From: Candidatus Omnitrophota bacterium
GTDB taxonomy: Bacteria > Omnitrophota > Gorgyraeia > Zapsychrales > Zapsychraceae
Length of the DNA stretch: 55,258 nt
Direction: 5' to 3'
Assembly: GCA_016214285.1 (NCBI GenBank)
Contig: JACROV010000041.1
Coordinates: 1-55,258 of the forward strand
Positions within the stretch are counted from its first letter, which is position 1; every line of letters starts with the position of its first letter. Of this stretch, positions 7,387 to 16,276 are shown piece by piece. Below the pieces are notes generated by a model. That model was not told where the DNA came from. It worked only from the letters and a program-made list of their open reading frames with translations, and searched no databases. The position numbers and the translations under genes are program-made.

Positions 7387-8373
7387 TCAACTCTTCCCAA
7401 AAACAATTTCCCTCACCTGGCCCATGGTTTCCCTGGCGATTTTCTGGGCGCGGCGCTGACCATGGTCCAGGATCTCACGGACATGCTCTTTACGTTTGGC
7501 CAGGCCGTTGCGCTTCTCCTGAAAATTTGCTAACCGGTTAACGATCGCTTCTCCAAGGATCATTTTACATTCCGTGCACCCTTTTTGCGCGCGGGTGCAC
7601 CAGTGATGGGCTTCATCGGCGCGATCAGCGGTGAAAACTTTGTAATAGCTATATACATTACACTGGGCCGGGTGCCCGGGATCGGATAATTTGATCCGTT
7701 TGGGATCCGTGAACATTGTTTTCACTTTCTTGACGATCTCCGTCGGCGGATCCGAAAGATTGACCGTATTTTTATAACTTTTGCTCATCTTGCGTCCGTC
7801 CGACCCCAAAAGGCGCGGTGTTTGTGCTAGAATGGCCTCGCAATCCTGGAAAAAATTTGTTTTGTAGAGATGGTTGAAACGCCTGGCCATTTCCCGCGTC
7901 AATTCGATGTGCGGCAGCTGGTCCTCACCGATGGGAACGGCGCTGGCCTTGTATAAAAGAATGTCCGCGGCCTGTAAAACCGGATACCCCAAGAAAGCAT
8001 ATGTCTGCAGATCGCGCGTTTTGATCTCGCGCAGTTGTTCTTTGTACGTCGGATTTCGTTCCAGCCAGCCCAGCGGGGTGACGCAGGCCAGGATCATTTG
8101 CAATTCCAGATGTTCCGGCACCTGCGACTGGACAAATATGATGGATTTTTCCGGATCAATGCCGTAGGCCATCCAGTCCAGGGCCATATCCATGATATTC
8201 TCCGCGATCTCTGTGCTTTGCTCATATTCGCCCATAAGCGCGTGCCAGTCGACAATGGAAAAAATGCAGGAATGTTTTTCCTGCATTTCCAGCCAGTTGT
8301 CAAGAGCGCCCACGAGGTGTCCCAGATGAAGCTTGCCCGTTGGACGCATGGCGCTAAAAACAATCTTTTTCAT
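7387..8373 (-). CDS. trpS: Tryptophanyl-tRNA synthetase
   Basis: A class I aminoacyl-tRNA synthetase that charges tRNA-Trp. HLGHLVGALDNW is the HIGH motif, GEDQLPHIELTREMARRFN is the family strand-helix, and LGSDGRKMSKSYKNT contains the KMSKS loop. The protein of 328 aa has the normal bacterial length. The start is taken at ATG 8373 (MKKIVFSAMRPTG); four more codons from a GTG at 8385 are possible. Bacterial TrpRS N-termini begin just at this point. The gene follows infB after a short palindromic repeat. Confidence 0.95.
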   Translation of the reverse strand: MKKIVFSAMRPTGKLHLGHLVGALDNWLEMQEKHSCIFSIVDWHALMGEYEQSTEIAENIMDMALDWMAYGIDPEKSIIFVQSQVPEHLELQMILACVTPLGWLERNPTYKEQLREIKTRDLQTYAFLGYPVLQAADILLYKASAVPIGEDQLPHIELTREMARRFNHLYKTNFFQDCEAILAQTPRLLGSDGRKMSKSYKNTVNLSDPPTEIVKKVKTMFTDPKRIKLSDPGHPAQCNVYSYYKVFTADRADEAHHWCTRAQKGCTECKMILGEAIVNRLANFQEKRNGLAKRKEHVREILDHGQRRAQKIARETMGQVREIVFGKS

Positions 8374-8376
8374 CCT

Positions 8377-8438
8377 TCGACACACTCCTCATCTTATCCG
8401 CCGTTTGCTCAGGATGACCCTGAGCGTAGTCGAATGGG
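8377..8438. repeat. Palindromic REP-like element between infB and trpS
   Basis: The gap contains the perfect hairpin GCTCAGG-ATGAC-CCTGAGC, flanked by GTAGTCGAATGGG and CCTTCGACACAC. The same vocabulary (CTGAGC, GTCGAA, TTCGA, GCTCAGG) recurs at 12490-12582, 19075-19182 and 40775-40894. On the minus strand it begins right after the infB stop. There is no T-tract, so it does not look like an intrinsic terminator. Confidence 0.65.
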
Positions 8439-10781
8439 TCATATTTTCTGCGCGATTCTTTCGATCTCGTAGGCCTCGATGATGTCGCCGGCCTCAAATC
8501 CGGTAAATCCCGCGAAACTGATACCACATTCGGTGCCTTCGGTGACTTCCTTCACATCATCTTTGAAACGTTTAAGGCCAGAAATCGTTCCGGTGTATAC
8601 CGGCTCTCCGTTACGTACGACATCGATATGGTCCTTGCGGGTAACGCGGCCTTTGGTGACATAGCACCCGGCCACGGTCCCCTGCTTTGATAATTTAAAG
8701 ACTTCACGGATCTCCACGCGCCCCAGGAATTTCTTGCGGATCTTCGCGTCCAAAAGGCCTTCCAGGGCTTTTCGGATGTCATTGACGGCGTCATAGATGA
8801 TCCGGTATTGCCGCACATCGACGGGGTCTTCTTCCAGTTCTTTCTTGGCGCGGACATCGATGTCAACGTGGAACGCGATGATGATCGCCTTGGAGGCGAC
8901 CGCCAAAATGACATCAGAGGAATTCACGTCACCGACACCGGCATGGATAAGTTTGATCTTTACTTTATCGCCGGGAATTTTTGCCAGTGAATCTTTCAAC
9001 GCCTCCAAAGATCCCTGCACGTCGGCTTTTATAATGACATTAAGTTCTTTGATGTAACCTTCCTGCACCTGGGCGTAAAGATCTTCCAGGGTGACGCGGG
9101 AAGTCATTTGCAGACGCCTGTTTTTTAGTTGTTCCTGGCGCTTTGCCGCGATATCTCTGGCCTGACGCTCATCCTCAAGGACGTAAAACAATTCTCCAGC
9201 TTCGGGGACATCGGAGGGGCCCAAGACCTCAACGGGCATGGATGGTCCGGCTTCTTTGATCGAGCGCCCGCGATCATCGATTATCGCGCGCACCCGGCCA
9301 TAAAATGGACCGACAACAATATTATCGCCTTCGCGCAAGGTCCCGCTTTGAACGATGAGTGTCGTCACCGAACCCTTGCCCGGGCTCATATGCGCGTCCA
9401 CGACGATCCCCGAGGCCTTTTTGTCCGCGTTGGCCTTTAACTCCAGCAGTTCGGCTTCCAGAAGGATCAACTCCAGCAAATTATCCACGCCTTCGCCGGT
9501 CATGGCGGAAACACCGACGACAACGGTTTTTCCCCCCCAATCTTCCGGAGCGAGGTTGTGTTCGGATAACTGTTTTTTAACACGATCGGGATCGGCGTTC
9601 TTGCGGTCGATCTTATTGAGCGCGACGACGATCGGAACGTTCGCCGCGCGCGCGTGGTTGATGGCCTCTTCCGTCTGAGGCATGATCCCCTCATCCGCGG
9701 CAACGACCAAGACAACGATATCCGTAATATGGGCGCCGCGCGCGCGCATGGCCGTGAACGCCTCATGACCGGGCGTGTCTAAGAAAGTAATGCGTCCTTT
9801 GGGAAGCACTACCGAGTAAGCCCCGATATGCTGGGTGATCCCGCCATGTTCGGTATCGGTGACCTTTGACTTGCGGATACGGTCCAGGAGCGAAGTTTTT
9901 CCATGATCGACGTGTCCCATGAACGTGATGACCGGCGCGCGGGGTTTCAAAAGTTCCGGGTTCTCATCTTCCTTCTGGTGTACCTCGATGAGCTGCTCTT
10001 CCTGCGTCTTGATCTTGATGACATTGTATCCGAGTCCGCGGGCAAGTTTAGTGACGATCGCGGCATCCAGGCTCTGGTTGATATGCGTCAAAATCCCTGC
10101 TTGCATCAGGGATTTGAGGATAACGCTCGGTTTTTGCTGGACTTTTGTGCTGAAATCTTTGACGCTGATGGGAAGATCGATTTCCAGGTCAATAAGGTGT
10201 TTTGTCTGTGCGGGCGGGACTTCGGTACCCTCAGCGGCTATTTGTTGCGCGCCTCCCATGAGGGCTTCGCGAACAACGCCGGAGATTGCCGGCTCATGAG
10301 GTGCCGGGAAGCCCCGGTGTTCCGCGCCGCCCATTTTACGCTTTTTCCGGACCAAAGGTTTAAGCGCAATCATCGGTTCTTTACTAAATGGGGCCTTGGG
10401 TTTGGCGGCTGGAACCGGTCGTTTCTCGACGGCGGTATCAACCGGCGGCGCTTTCACCATCTGCACTTCCGGCTTCTTCTCCGGCTTCGTGCCCTTTGGA
10501 GCAACGGCTTCTTCCTTTTTAACTTTTTTTTTCGCCGTTGGGTTGGCCCGCGATACTTTCCTGGCCGGTTTACTGGTTTTCGCAGATTCCTTTGCGGCGG
10601 ATTTTTCTTCCATCCCGGGGGATGCCTGCTTTGTCTTTGCCAACTCGCTGCGGACAACCGAGGCAACCGCGACGCTCAATTCCTGGTCGCCATCCCTGGC
10701 TTTTAATTTGAAAGACTTTAAAGTCGCCAGGACTTTGTCGGTCGTTGTGCTAAGTTCTTTGGCTAATTCCGATACCTTCAT
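8439..10781 (-). CDS. infB: Translation initiation factor IF-2
   Basis: IF-2 is the GTPase that places initiator tRNA on the 30S subunit. The 780-aa protein begins with an IF2_N helix bundle ([19 protein letters not shown]), then a Lys/Ala/Pro-rich linker (about 50-160), then a second IF2_N module. The G domain has GHVDHGKT (G1), DTPGHEAF (G3), NKID (G4) and SAMTGEG (G5). Domains II-IV follow, including the C-terminal initiator-tRNA binding barrel ending in EIERIAQ. It lies six bases after nusA, the standard order. rbfA and truB, usually next, are missing here; trpS follows instead. Confidence 0.97.
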   Translation of the reverse strand: MKVSELAKELSTTTDKVLATLKSFKLKARDGDQELSVAVASVVRSELAKTKQASPGMEEKSAAKESAKTSKPARKVSRANPTAKKKVKKEEAVAPKGTKPEKKPEVQMVKAPPVDTAVEKRPVPAAKPKAPFSKEPMIALKPLVRKKRKMGGAEHRGFPAPHEPAISGVVREALMGGAQQIAAEGTEVPPAQTKHLIDLEIDLPISVKDFSTKVQQKPSVILKSLMQAGILTHINQSLDAAIVTKLARGLGYNVIKIKTQEEQLIEVHQKEDENPELLKPRAPVITFMGHVDHGKTSLLDRIRKSKVTDTEHGGITQHIGAYSVVLPKGRITFLDTPGHEAFTAMRARGAHITDIVVLVVAADEGIMPQTEEAINHARAANVPIVVALNKIDRKNADPDRVKKQLSEHNLAPEDWGGKTVVVGVSAMTGEGVDNLLELILLEAELLELKANADKKASGIVVDAHMSPGKGSVTTLIVQSGTLREGDNIVVGPFYGRVRAIIDDRGRSIKEAGPSMPVEVLGPSDVPEAGELFYVLEDERQARDIAAKRQEQLKNRRLQMTSRVTLEDLYAQVQEGYIKELNVIIKADVQGSLEALKDSLAKIPGDKVKIKLIHAGVGDVNSSDVILAVASKAIIIAFHVDIDVRAKKELEEDPVDVRQYRIIYDAVNDIRKALEGLLDAKIRKKFLGRVEIREVFKLSKQGTVAGCYVTKGRVTRKDHIDVVRNGEPVYTGTISGLKRFKDDVKEVTEGTECGISFAGFTGFEAGDIIEAYEIERIAQKI

Positions 10782-10787
10782 AAACGT

Positions 10788-12023
10788 CTATTCCTTTTCT
10801 TCCTTCTTTGAGGAATTAAGAAGTGATTTGGCGTCCTTGATAATCTTTTTGGCTTTGACGTCACCCAAGCCTTTGATCCTGGTCAACGTTTCGACGTCCG
10901 CCGCGACAATTTTTTCCAGCGCGTCAAATCCCGCGGCTTTTAATTGCACCATGATCTTCTCGCCGACCCCGGTCAAGGCGGTCAGGTCACGATCAGATGA
11001 CTGTTGTTCCGTTGTTTTTTTCTTTTCTTCTTCAGCCGCCTGCGCGGTTTCTTCAACACCTGCCTGCTCCTGCAATTGCTTCCACTGATCGAAGGAGAAC
11101 AGATCCAGTTCCCAGCTGACCAGTTGGCTTGCCAGACGGACGTTCTGTCCGTGCTTGCCGATGGCCAGCGACAACTGATCGTCCGCCACGATGATGTTCG
11201 CCTTCTTTTCATCGTAATTCAACTGGATCTGTGATATCTCCGCCGGAGAAAGGGCCGCCTGGATATATTCCTTGATGTCGGAAGAATAACGGACGATGTC
11301 GATCTTCTCCCCCTGCAATTCCGAAACAATGTTCTTGACGCGTGAACCGCGCATCCCCACGCAGGCACCGACGCAATCGACCTTCTCGTCCTTGGAGTAA
11401 ACGGCGATCTTGGTGCGCTCTCCCACATCGCGGGCGATCGCTTTGATCTCAACGATCCCCTCATAGATCTCGGGGACTTCCAGCTGGAAAAGTTTCCGGA
11501 CAAAGTTCGGATTGGCCCGGGATAAAAGGATCTGGGGACCTTTGCTGTCGCGTTTGACGTCCAGCACGTAGGCCCGGATACGATCTCCCTGGCGGAACTC
11601 CTCTTTGGGAGATTGTTCTTTTTTGGGGATATACGCTTCGGCTTTTCCTAGATCAACGATGATGTTCCCGCGCTCGAAGCGGTAGACGCCACCGGCGATG
11701 ATCTCACCGATACGTATCTGGTATTCGTTAAAAACGACATCTTTTTCGGCCTCGCGGATCTTTTGAATGACGACTTGTTTCGCTGTTTGCGCGGCGATGC
11801 GTCCGAATTCGCTGGAACGGATCTCCTGGGTTCCCGCGTACGCCGTGATCCTGCCGGTTTTGATGTCCAAAACAGCACGGACCTCTTCGTTCTTGTCGAC
11901 CGTCCACAGCTTTTTAGCGGCGGTGGCGACGGCGGATTCGACGGCCTCAATCAGGATCTTTTTGTCGATGCCTTTATCGCGCTCCAATTGTTCGAGTATG
12001 GTCAATAATTCAGTGCTTTCCAT
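10788..12023 (-). CDS. nusA: Transcription elongation/termination factor NusA
   Basis: NusA binds RNA polymerase and modulates pausing, termination and antitermination. The 411-aa protein has the N-terminal polymerase-binding domain (from MESTELLTILEQLERDKG), an S1 domain (GDRIRAYVLDVKRDSKGPQILLSR region), and two KH domains (CVGMRGSRVKNI and AIGKHGQNVRLA). It ends in a helix-hairpin-helix pair (LTGVGEKIMVQL, IKGLGDVKAKKI) joined through an acidic/Lys linker. It lies between rimP and infB as in most bacteria and is probably co-transcribed with them. Confidence 0.97.
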   Translation of the reverse strand: MESTELLTILEQLERDKGIDKKILIEAVESAVATAAKKLWTVDKNEEVRAVLDIKTGRITAYAGTQEIRSSEFGRIAAQTAKQVVIQKIREAEKDVVFNEYQIRIGEIIAGGVYRFERGNIIVDLGKAEAYIPKKEQSPKEEFRQGDRIRAYVLDVKRDSKGPQILLSRANPNFVRKLFQLEVPEIYEGIVEIKAIARDVGERTKIAVYSKDEKVDCVGACVGMRGSRVKNIVSELQGEKIDIVRYSSDIKEYIQAALSPAEISQIQLNYDEKKANIIVADDQLSLAIGKHGQNVRLASQLVSWELDLFSFDQWKQLQEQAGVEETAQAAEEEKKKTTEQQSSDRDLTALTGVGEKIMVQLKAAGFDALEKIVAADVETLTRIKGLGDVKAKKIIKDAKSLLNSSKKEEKE

Positions 12024-12038
12024 TCCTGATTCCCTTCT

Positions 12039-12593
12039 TCATATTTCCTGAACTGCTTTTTGTATGTTATCAATGGCTAATTCCATCACGCCTTGCGGCG
12101 TGTCCACGACCACCTGGTCATCCTTCACCTCTTTAATGGTGCCGGAATATTCCAGCCGTTCATTGACCGGCGCGCGTAAATGGACCCTGATCAACCGCCC
12201 CCTCTTTCGGGAAAAATCTCTCGTGGTCAGTAACGGACGATCCAGACCCGGAGAAGAAACTTCCACCTGAAAATCGTCACCGAAAATCTGCGCCTGATCG
12301 CATTGTTTGAATATTTCGCGATTGATGGCCGAACATTCTCCGACCGTGATCCCACCGGAATCTTTATCAACAAGGATTTCAACGATCCGGGTTCGTCCTC
12401 GACGTTTAAGGGTCAGTTCAACCAGGTCAGCCCCGGCGCGGACAATGCTAGGCATTATAAGCTCGCGGAGTTGCCGTGTCAACCCATCGACGCGCTCCCG
12501 GCTTTGGCCGGGAGCTTGCTCAGGGTTGTTATACTGAGCGGCGCCGTGATTTCTGTTTTTTCGGCGCCGTCGAAGTATCAATTCTTCAGACAC
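12039..12593 (-). CDS. rimP: Ribosome maturation factor RimP with a repeat-derived N-terminus
   Basis: RimP is needed for 30S subunit maturation. Recognisable parts are DLVELTLKRRGR, VEILVDKDSGGIT, CSAINREI, FQVEVSSPGLDRPL and the C-terminal small barrel (VNERLEYSGTIKEV). RimP proteins normally start near VDGLTRQLREL, here residue 36. The first ~35 codons are encoded by palindromic repeat DNA. The start is nevertheless well supported: GTG at 12593 has a perfect GGAGG six bases upstream, inside the end of proS, so the ribosome probably makes the extended protein. The extension is basic (LILRRRRKNRN) and probably unstructured. Confidence 0.88.
   Translation of the reverse strand: MSEELILRRRRKNRNHGAAQYNNPEQAPGQSRERVDGLTRQLRELIMPSIVRAGADLVELTLKRRGRTRIVEILVDKDSGGITVGECSAINREIFKQCDQAQIFGDDFQVEVSSPGLDRPLLTTRDFSRKRGRLIRVHLRAPVNERLEYSGTIKEVKDDQVVVDTPQGVMELAIDNIQKAVQEI
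12490..12582. repeat. REP-like palindromic element inside proS 3' end and rimP 5' end
   Basis: Three symmetries are packed here. GCTCCCGGC and GCCGGGAGC (12494-12502, 12507-12515) form a 9-bp stem with a 4-base loop. CGGCGCCG occurs twice (12539-12546, 12562-12569) and is self-complementary. CGCCGTCGAAGTATCAA (12565-12581) is identical to 40878-40894, and GCTCAGGGTTG...TACTGAGCGGC also matches the element there. The repeat supplies the proS stop codon and the first codons of rimP. Confidence 0.8.
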
Positions 12594-13861
12594 GGGGTTC
12601 CTCCACGGATTTCAGCCACCTTTTGGGACATCGCGTTTTTATCCACAACCACAGCTTCGCCACTCCTGCGGTCCTTGATCTCAACCTTCCCCTCAGCCAG
12701 ATTGCGCTTGCCGATAATAACGCGTAAGGGGATACCGATAAGGTCCGCGTCGTTAAATTTCACGCCCGCGGTTTCCGAACGGTCGTCCAAGAGGACATCA
12801 TAACCGGAAGCGGTCAGTTCCCTGTAGTAACGTTGCGCCAGATCCACAATCTCCCCGGCCTCATTGCCCGCCGCCAGCGGTACAATTTCCACGTCAAAAG
12901 GCGTCACTTCGCCCGGCCAGCGAATCCCGCGTTCATCATGATGCTTTTCGATAATGGCCGCGATCACGCGGCTGACGCCGATACCGTAACAGCCCATGAT
13001 CATCGGCTTTTGTTTGCCGTCTTCATCTAGGAATTGCGCGTGTTGCGCCTGGCTGTATTTCGTTCCCAGCCGGAATATATGTCCCAGCTCGATCGCCACT
13101 TCCCCTTTTAAAACGCCTTTATGGCACTGGGGACACTTCGCGCCATTGGCGCGTTCCCCAAAGACGGAACAATAGCTGTGGCAGGACGGACAACGCAAGA
13201 TCGTATCTTCTCCTATCGGCGCGGTCACCAGAAATTCATGGGACATGTCCCCGCCCATGGCCCCGGAATCCGCTTCAATGATGACCGCGTCCAGCCCGCA
13301 GCGGCGAAAAATATTTTGATAGGCTTCATACATCAATTGATAGTTTTTTTTAAGACCTTCGAGGTCGCGATCAAAGCTGTACGCGTCTTTCATAATAAAT
13401 TCGCAGGCCCGCACGATACCAAAACGCGTGCGCAGCTCATCGCGAAATTTCGTTTGAATCTGATAAAAGGTAACCGGCAGTTGCCGGTACGATTGAACGT
13501 AATTCTTGACCAGATCGGTAATGACCTCTTCATGCGTGGGACCCAAACACATAGCGCGTCCGCGGTTATCGGTAAACTTGATCATGACGTCTTTGAGGAC
13601 CTCATCGCGGCCGGTTTGTTTCCAGAGTTCGACGGGTTGCAGGCACGGCAAAAACAATTCCACGGCGCCGGCGTTGTTCATTTCTTCGCGGATAATATGT
13701 TCGATCCGGCGCAGGACCTTTAACCCCAAAGGCAGATAGGAATAGACCCCCGAGGTGAGCATATGCACGAACCCGCCGCGTAAAAGGAACTGATGGCTCA
13801 TCGCCTCCACCCCGATCGGCGTTTCCTTGAATGTTGGAATGAAATATTTAGACCACAGCAT
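12578..13861 (-). CDS. proS: Prolyl-tRNA synthetase lacking the INS editing domain, with a zinc-ribbon-like insert
   Basis: A class II synthetase that charges tRNA-Pro. Motif 1 lies near the N-terminus (LRGGFVHMLTSGVYSYLPLG), motif 2 is KFRDELRTRFGIVRACEF, motif 3 is GCYGIGVSRVIAA, and the anticodon-binding domain ends the protein. At about 427 aa it is far shorter than the ~570-aa bacterial type because the INS domain that edits Ala-tRNA-Pro is absent. In its place is a short CPSC...CPQC segment that looks like a zinc ribbon. I use ATG 13861 (MLWSKYFIPTF), with AAGGA eight bases upstream, one base after the cpaF stop. The 11 further upstream codons lack similarity. Confidence 0.93.
   Translation of the reverse strand: MLWSKYFIPTFKETPIGVEAMSHQFLLRGGFVHMLTSGVYSYLPLGLKVLRRIEHIIREEMNNAGAVELFLPCLQPVELWKQTGRDEVLKDVMIKFTDNRGRAMCLGPTHEEVITDLVKNYVQSYRQLPVTFYQIQTKFRDELRTRFGIVRACEFIMKDAYSFDRDLEGLKKNYQLMYEAYQNIFRRCGLDAVIIEADSGAMGGDMSHEFLVTAPIGEDTILRCPSCHSYCSVFGERANGAKCPQCHKGVLKGEVAIELGHIFRLGTKYSQAQHAQFLDEDGKQKPMIMGCYGIGVSRVIAAIIEKHHDERGIRWPGEVTPFDVEIVPLAAGNEAGEIVDLAQRYYRELTASGYDVLLDDRSETAGVKFNDADLIGIPLRVIIGKRNLAEGKVEIKDRRSGEAVVVDKNAMSQKVAEIRGGTPCLKN
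12600..12604 (-). promoter_or_regulatory. Shine-Dalgarno that fixes the rimP GTG start
   Basis: GGAGG on the minus strand lies six bases before GTG 12593 and inside the last codons of proS. It supports a rimP start that includes the repeat-encoded N-terminal extension and implies translational coupling to proS. Confidence 0.7.
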
Positions 13862-13862
13862 A

Positions 13863-15155
13863 TCAAGAATCCTTAACGGCCGGCAAAGATTCATCGAAGA
13901 ACCCCGGCGGCAATGTTACCAGCCTTTTCTTGAATTTTTTATAAAACGACGGACGGCGGCGGTCCATGACCCAATCGCCGATGACCTCACCTTTTTCAGT
14001 CATGCCTTTTTGATCAAAATGAAGGACATCGTGCAATATCGGCCGCTGGTTCTTTTCATCATAAATCAGGTCGGCCACCGCTGTCACACGGCGACGCCCA
14101 TCCAGAAAAAGTTCAACGTGGACGACGATGTCGATGGCGCGCGCCACTTGTTTCTGGATCTGTTCGGTGCTTAAGCGGACCCCGGCCATAAGCATCATCA
14201 TGACCATGCGGTTAAAGCAATCTTCCGGCGTTTCGGCGTGCACGATCGCGAGCGACCCGCTGTGACCGCTGCTGATCGACTGGATCAGATCGAGCATTTC
14301 TTCCCCGCGCACCTCACCAATGATGATGCGGTCCGGCCGCATGCGCAGTGAATTAACGAACAATTCGCGCAGCGTGATCTCTCCGCGGCCTTCGATGTTG
14401 GACGGTTTTGAAACGAGCGCAACCACATGGTCCTGAAGCAGGCGCAACTCCGGGGTATCTTCGATGGTGATGATCCGTTCCTCCGAGGGGATGTGCCGGG
14501 AAAATACGTTAAGCATGGTCGTCTTCCCCGAACCGGTCGACCCGCAAAAAATGACGTTGAGCCTGGCCTTCATGGCCGCGATCAGCAACGTCGCGATATT
14601 CTTGTCGATCATCTTGAGGTTCAGAAGGTCATCCACCGTTCCGATGGCATCGTTGAACTTGCGCACCGTCATAACTGGTCCGATGAGCGAACAGGGCGGC
14701 AGAATAACATTAACGCGCGACCCGTCCTTGAGCATAAAATCGACATACGGAGAAGATTCATCCACCCGCTTGTTCGAACCCGAGGCGGCGAGGATTTTCT
14801 GGATGGTGTGCACCAGTTGCGCGTTGTTGTCGAATTTTATATCGGATAATGAAATGCGGCCGTTGCGCTGAAGATAGGTCTGCTTGGGCCCGTTGACCAT
14901 GATCTCCGATATCGTTTTATCTTCCATCAAAGGCCGCAACGGCCCCATGCTGACCAGGGCGCTGACCAGATCGCGGATGACGGCCGCGCGCACATCCTTT
15001 TCGATGACCACGTTTTGCTCCTGGCACATCCGGACAATGGCGTCATCGACGAATTTGCGCAGCTGATCCTCCGTCAGCGAATCCTTGACCTTAAGGAAAT
15101 CCGTTTCCTTAATCAGGTAATGATTGACCACATCGCGTAAGTCATTGTTTCCCAT
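13863..15155 (-). CDS. cpaF: CpaF/TadA-type secretion ATPase
   Basis: CpaF powers assembly of Tad/Flp pili at the inner membrane. The 430-aa protein has an N-terminal helical domain, then ISEIMVNGP (about 103-111), Walker A GSTGSGKTT, an Asp box (IITIEDTPEL), Walker B MRPDRIIIGEVRG and a His box (GSLAIVHAETPEDC). These define the archaeal-type CpaF/VirB11 branch rather than PilB. The tail beyond residue 370 includes a basic stretch (YKKFKKR). No other tad genes are beside it; a prepilin peptidase is at 47883-48686. It sits between rseP and proS, which are normally adjacent. Confidence 0.9.
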   Translation of the reverse strand: MGNNDLRDVVNHYLIKETDFLKVKDSLTEDQLRKFVDDAIVRMCQEQNVVIEKDVRAAVIRDLVSALVSMGPLRPLMEDKTISEIMVNGPKQTYLQRNGRISLSDIKFDNNAQLVHTIQKILAASGSNKRVDESSPYVDFMLKDGSRVNVILPPCSLIGPVMTVRKFNDAIGTVDDLLNLKMIDKNIATLLIAAMKARLNVIFCGSTGSGKTTMLNVFSRHIPSEERIITIEDTPELRLLQDHVVALVSKPSNIEGRGEITLRELFVNSLRMRPDRIIIGEVRGEEMLDLIQSISSGHSGSLAIVHAETPEDCFNRMVMMMLMAGVRLSTEQIQKQVARAIDIVVHVELFLDGRRRVTAVADLIYDEKNQRPILHDVLHFDQKGMTEKGEVIGDWVMDRRRPSFYKKFKKRLVTLPPGFFDESLPAVKDS

Positions 15156-15170
15156 CGTTCATCTCCCTTC

Positions 15171-16271
15171 CTAAGGAAGCAATTGCTTGATCTTGTCGAT
15201 AAATCCAAAACGTGAAAAATCACTGTAGAGCACGAACAGCGCCAGGAGCACGATCAGGCTAAACCCGACCTTGGCAACATATTCGTCGGTGCGTGCCGAT
15301 AGCGCGCGCCCCCGGAGCTTTTCGATACCCAGCAATAACAAGTGTCCGCCATCAAGCGGTATGACCGGCAGTAAATTGAAGATCGCCAGACTGGCGCTGA
15401 TGACCCCCATAATGAACAAAACGTGCGACATGCCCATTTCGGCGGCTTTTTTCAAAATGTAAAAAATACCGATGGGGCCCGTCACGTTTTCTTTGACCGA
15501 CATTGAACCCGTGAGCATGGCAAATATCGCCTTGTATGTCATGTTCGTGATCTTGATCAATTCCTGCCCGGATTTCAGGAGCGCAACGGCCGGATTGTAT
15601 TTGAGGGTAATGATATCTTCCTCCGGGCGGATGCCGACCAGGCGTACTTTCCGGTATTTCCCAAAGATTGATTTGTTCATTTCCACGCGCGGCGCGATCG
15701 TTGTGTCGATTTCACGCCCGTCGCGCCGGATCCTTAGCTGGATCGTGTCCGCGGTGGAGGAGATGATCGCTTCCTGCAAACCGCTCCAGCTTTCCGTTAT
15801 TCGATCATTGACGCGAAGGATCTGGTCGCCGACCTGAACTCCCGCGGCCTGCGCGGGGTAGCCCTCAAGGATGGTGCCGACTTTATTGCTCAGGTCGGGA
15901 TACCCCACCATAAAAACGACAAATAAACAAACGTAGGCAAAAATAAAATTGACTACCGGGCCGTTGAAGATGACAAGTGCCCGGTGTCCGGCGGGTTTCG
16001 AATAAAATTCATCAGGGTTGCCGCTGCATTGGGAGCGTTCATCTCCGGCCATCTTGACATACCCGCCCAGGGGAATGATGTTGATCATGTAACGCGTCCC
16101 GTTATGCATCCATGAATATATCGTTGGTCCGAACCCCAGCGCGAAGCGTTCCACCGCGATCCCCAGGCGTTTCGCGGTTACAAAGTGTCCCCATTCGTGA
16201 ACGACGATCAAAATGCTTAATGTGACGACAAACAAAATTATACTGTTTAAATTTGCCCAAAGCGTTTCCAT
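15171..16271 (-). CDS. rseP: Site-2 intramembrane metalloprotease RseP
   Basis: RseP-type proteases cut membrane-spanning regulators, such as anti-sigma factors, within the bilayer. VVHEWGHF near residue 24 is the zinc-binding HExxH, and NLLPVIPLDGGHLL in the C-terminal part holds the conserved LDG. A single PDZ-like region (GYPAQAAGVQVGDQILRVNDR) lies between. Four hydrophobic segments fit the family. I use the ATG at 16271 (METLWANLN), six bases after the dxr stop; the longer frame to 16319 would overlap dxr and has no family support. Confidence 0.93.
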   Translation of the reverse strand: METLWANLNSIILFVVTLSILIVVHEWGHFVTAKRLGIAVERFALGFGPTIYSWMHNGTRYMINIIPLGGYVKMAGDERSQCSGNPDEFYSKPAGHRALVIFNGPVVNFIFAYVCLFVVFMVGYPDLSNKVGTILEGYPAQAAGVQVGDQILRVNDRITESWSGLQEAIISSTADTIQLRIRRDGREIDTTIAPRVEMNKSIFGKYRKVRLVGIRPEEDIITLKYNPAVALLKSGQELIKITNMTYKAIFAMLTGSMSVKENVTGPIGIFYILKKAAEMGMSHVLFIMGVISASLAIFNLLPVIPLDGGHLLLLGIEKLRGRALSARTDEYVAKVGFSLIVLLALFVLYSDFSRFGFIDKIKQLLP

Positions 16272-16276
16272 AATTT

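Noticed and set aside
7224-7541. 105-aa plus-strand frame in the trpS-scpA gap
   Set aside because: It crosses an inverted repeat and the end of trpS and has no family similarity.
9903-10706. 267-aa plus-strand open frame opposite infB
   Set aside because: It mirrors the Lys/Ala-rich IF-2 linker and has no recognisable domain; IF-2 is certain.
12578-13861. proS as a pseudogene because it is short
   Set aside because: All three class II motifs and the anticodon-binding domain are intact; only the editing domain is absent, as in some other bacteria.
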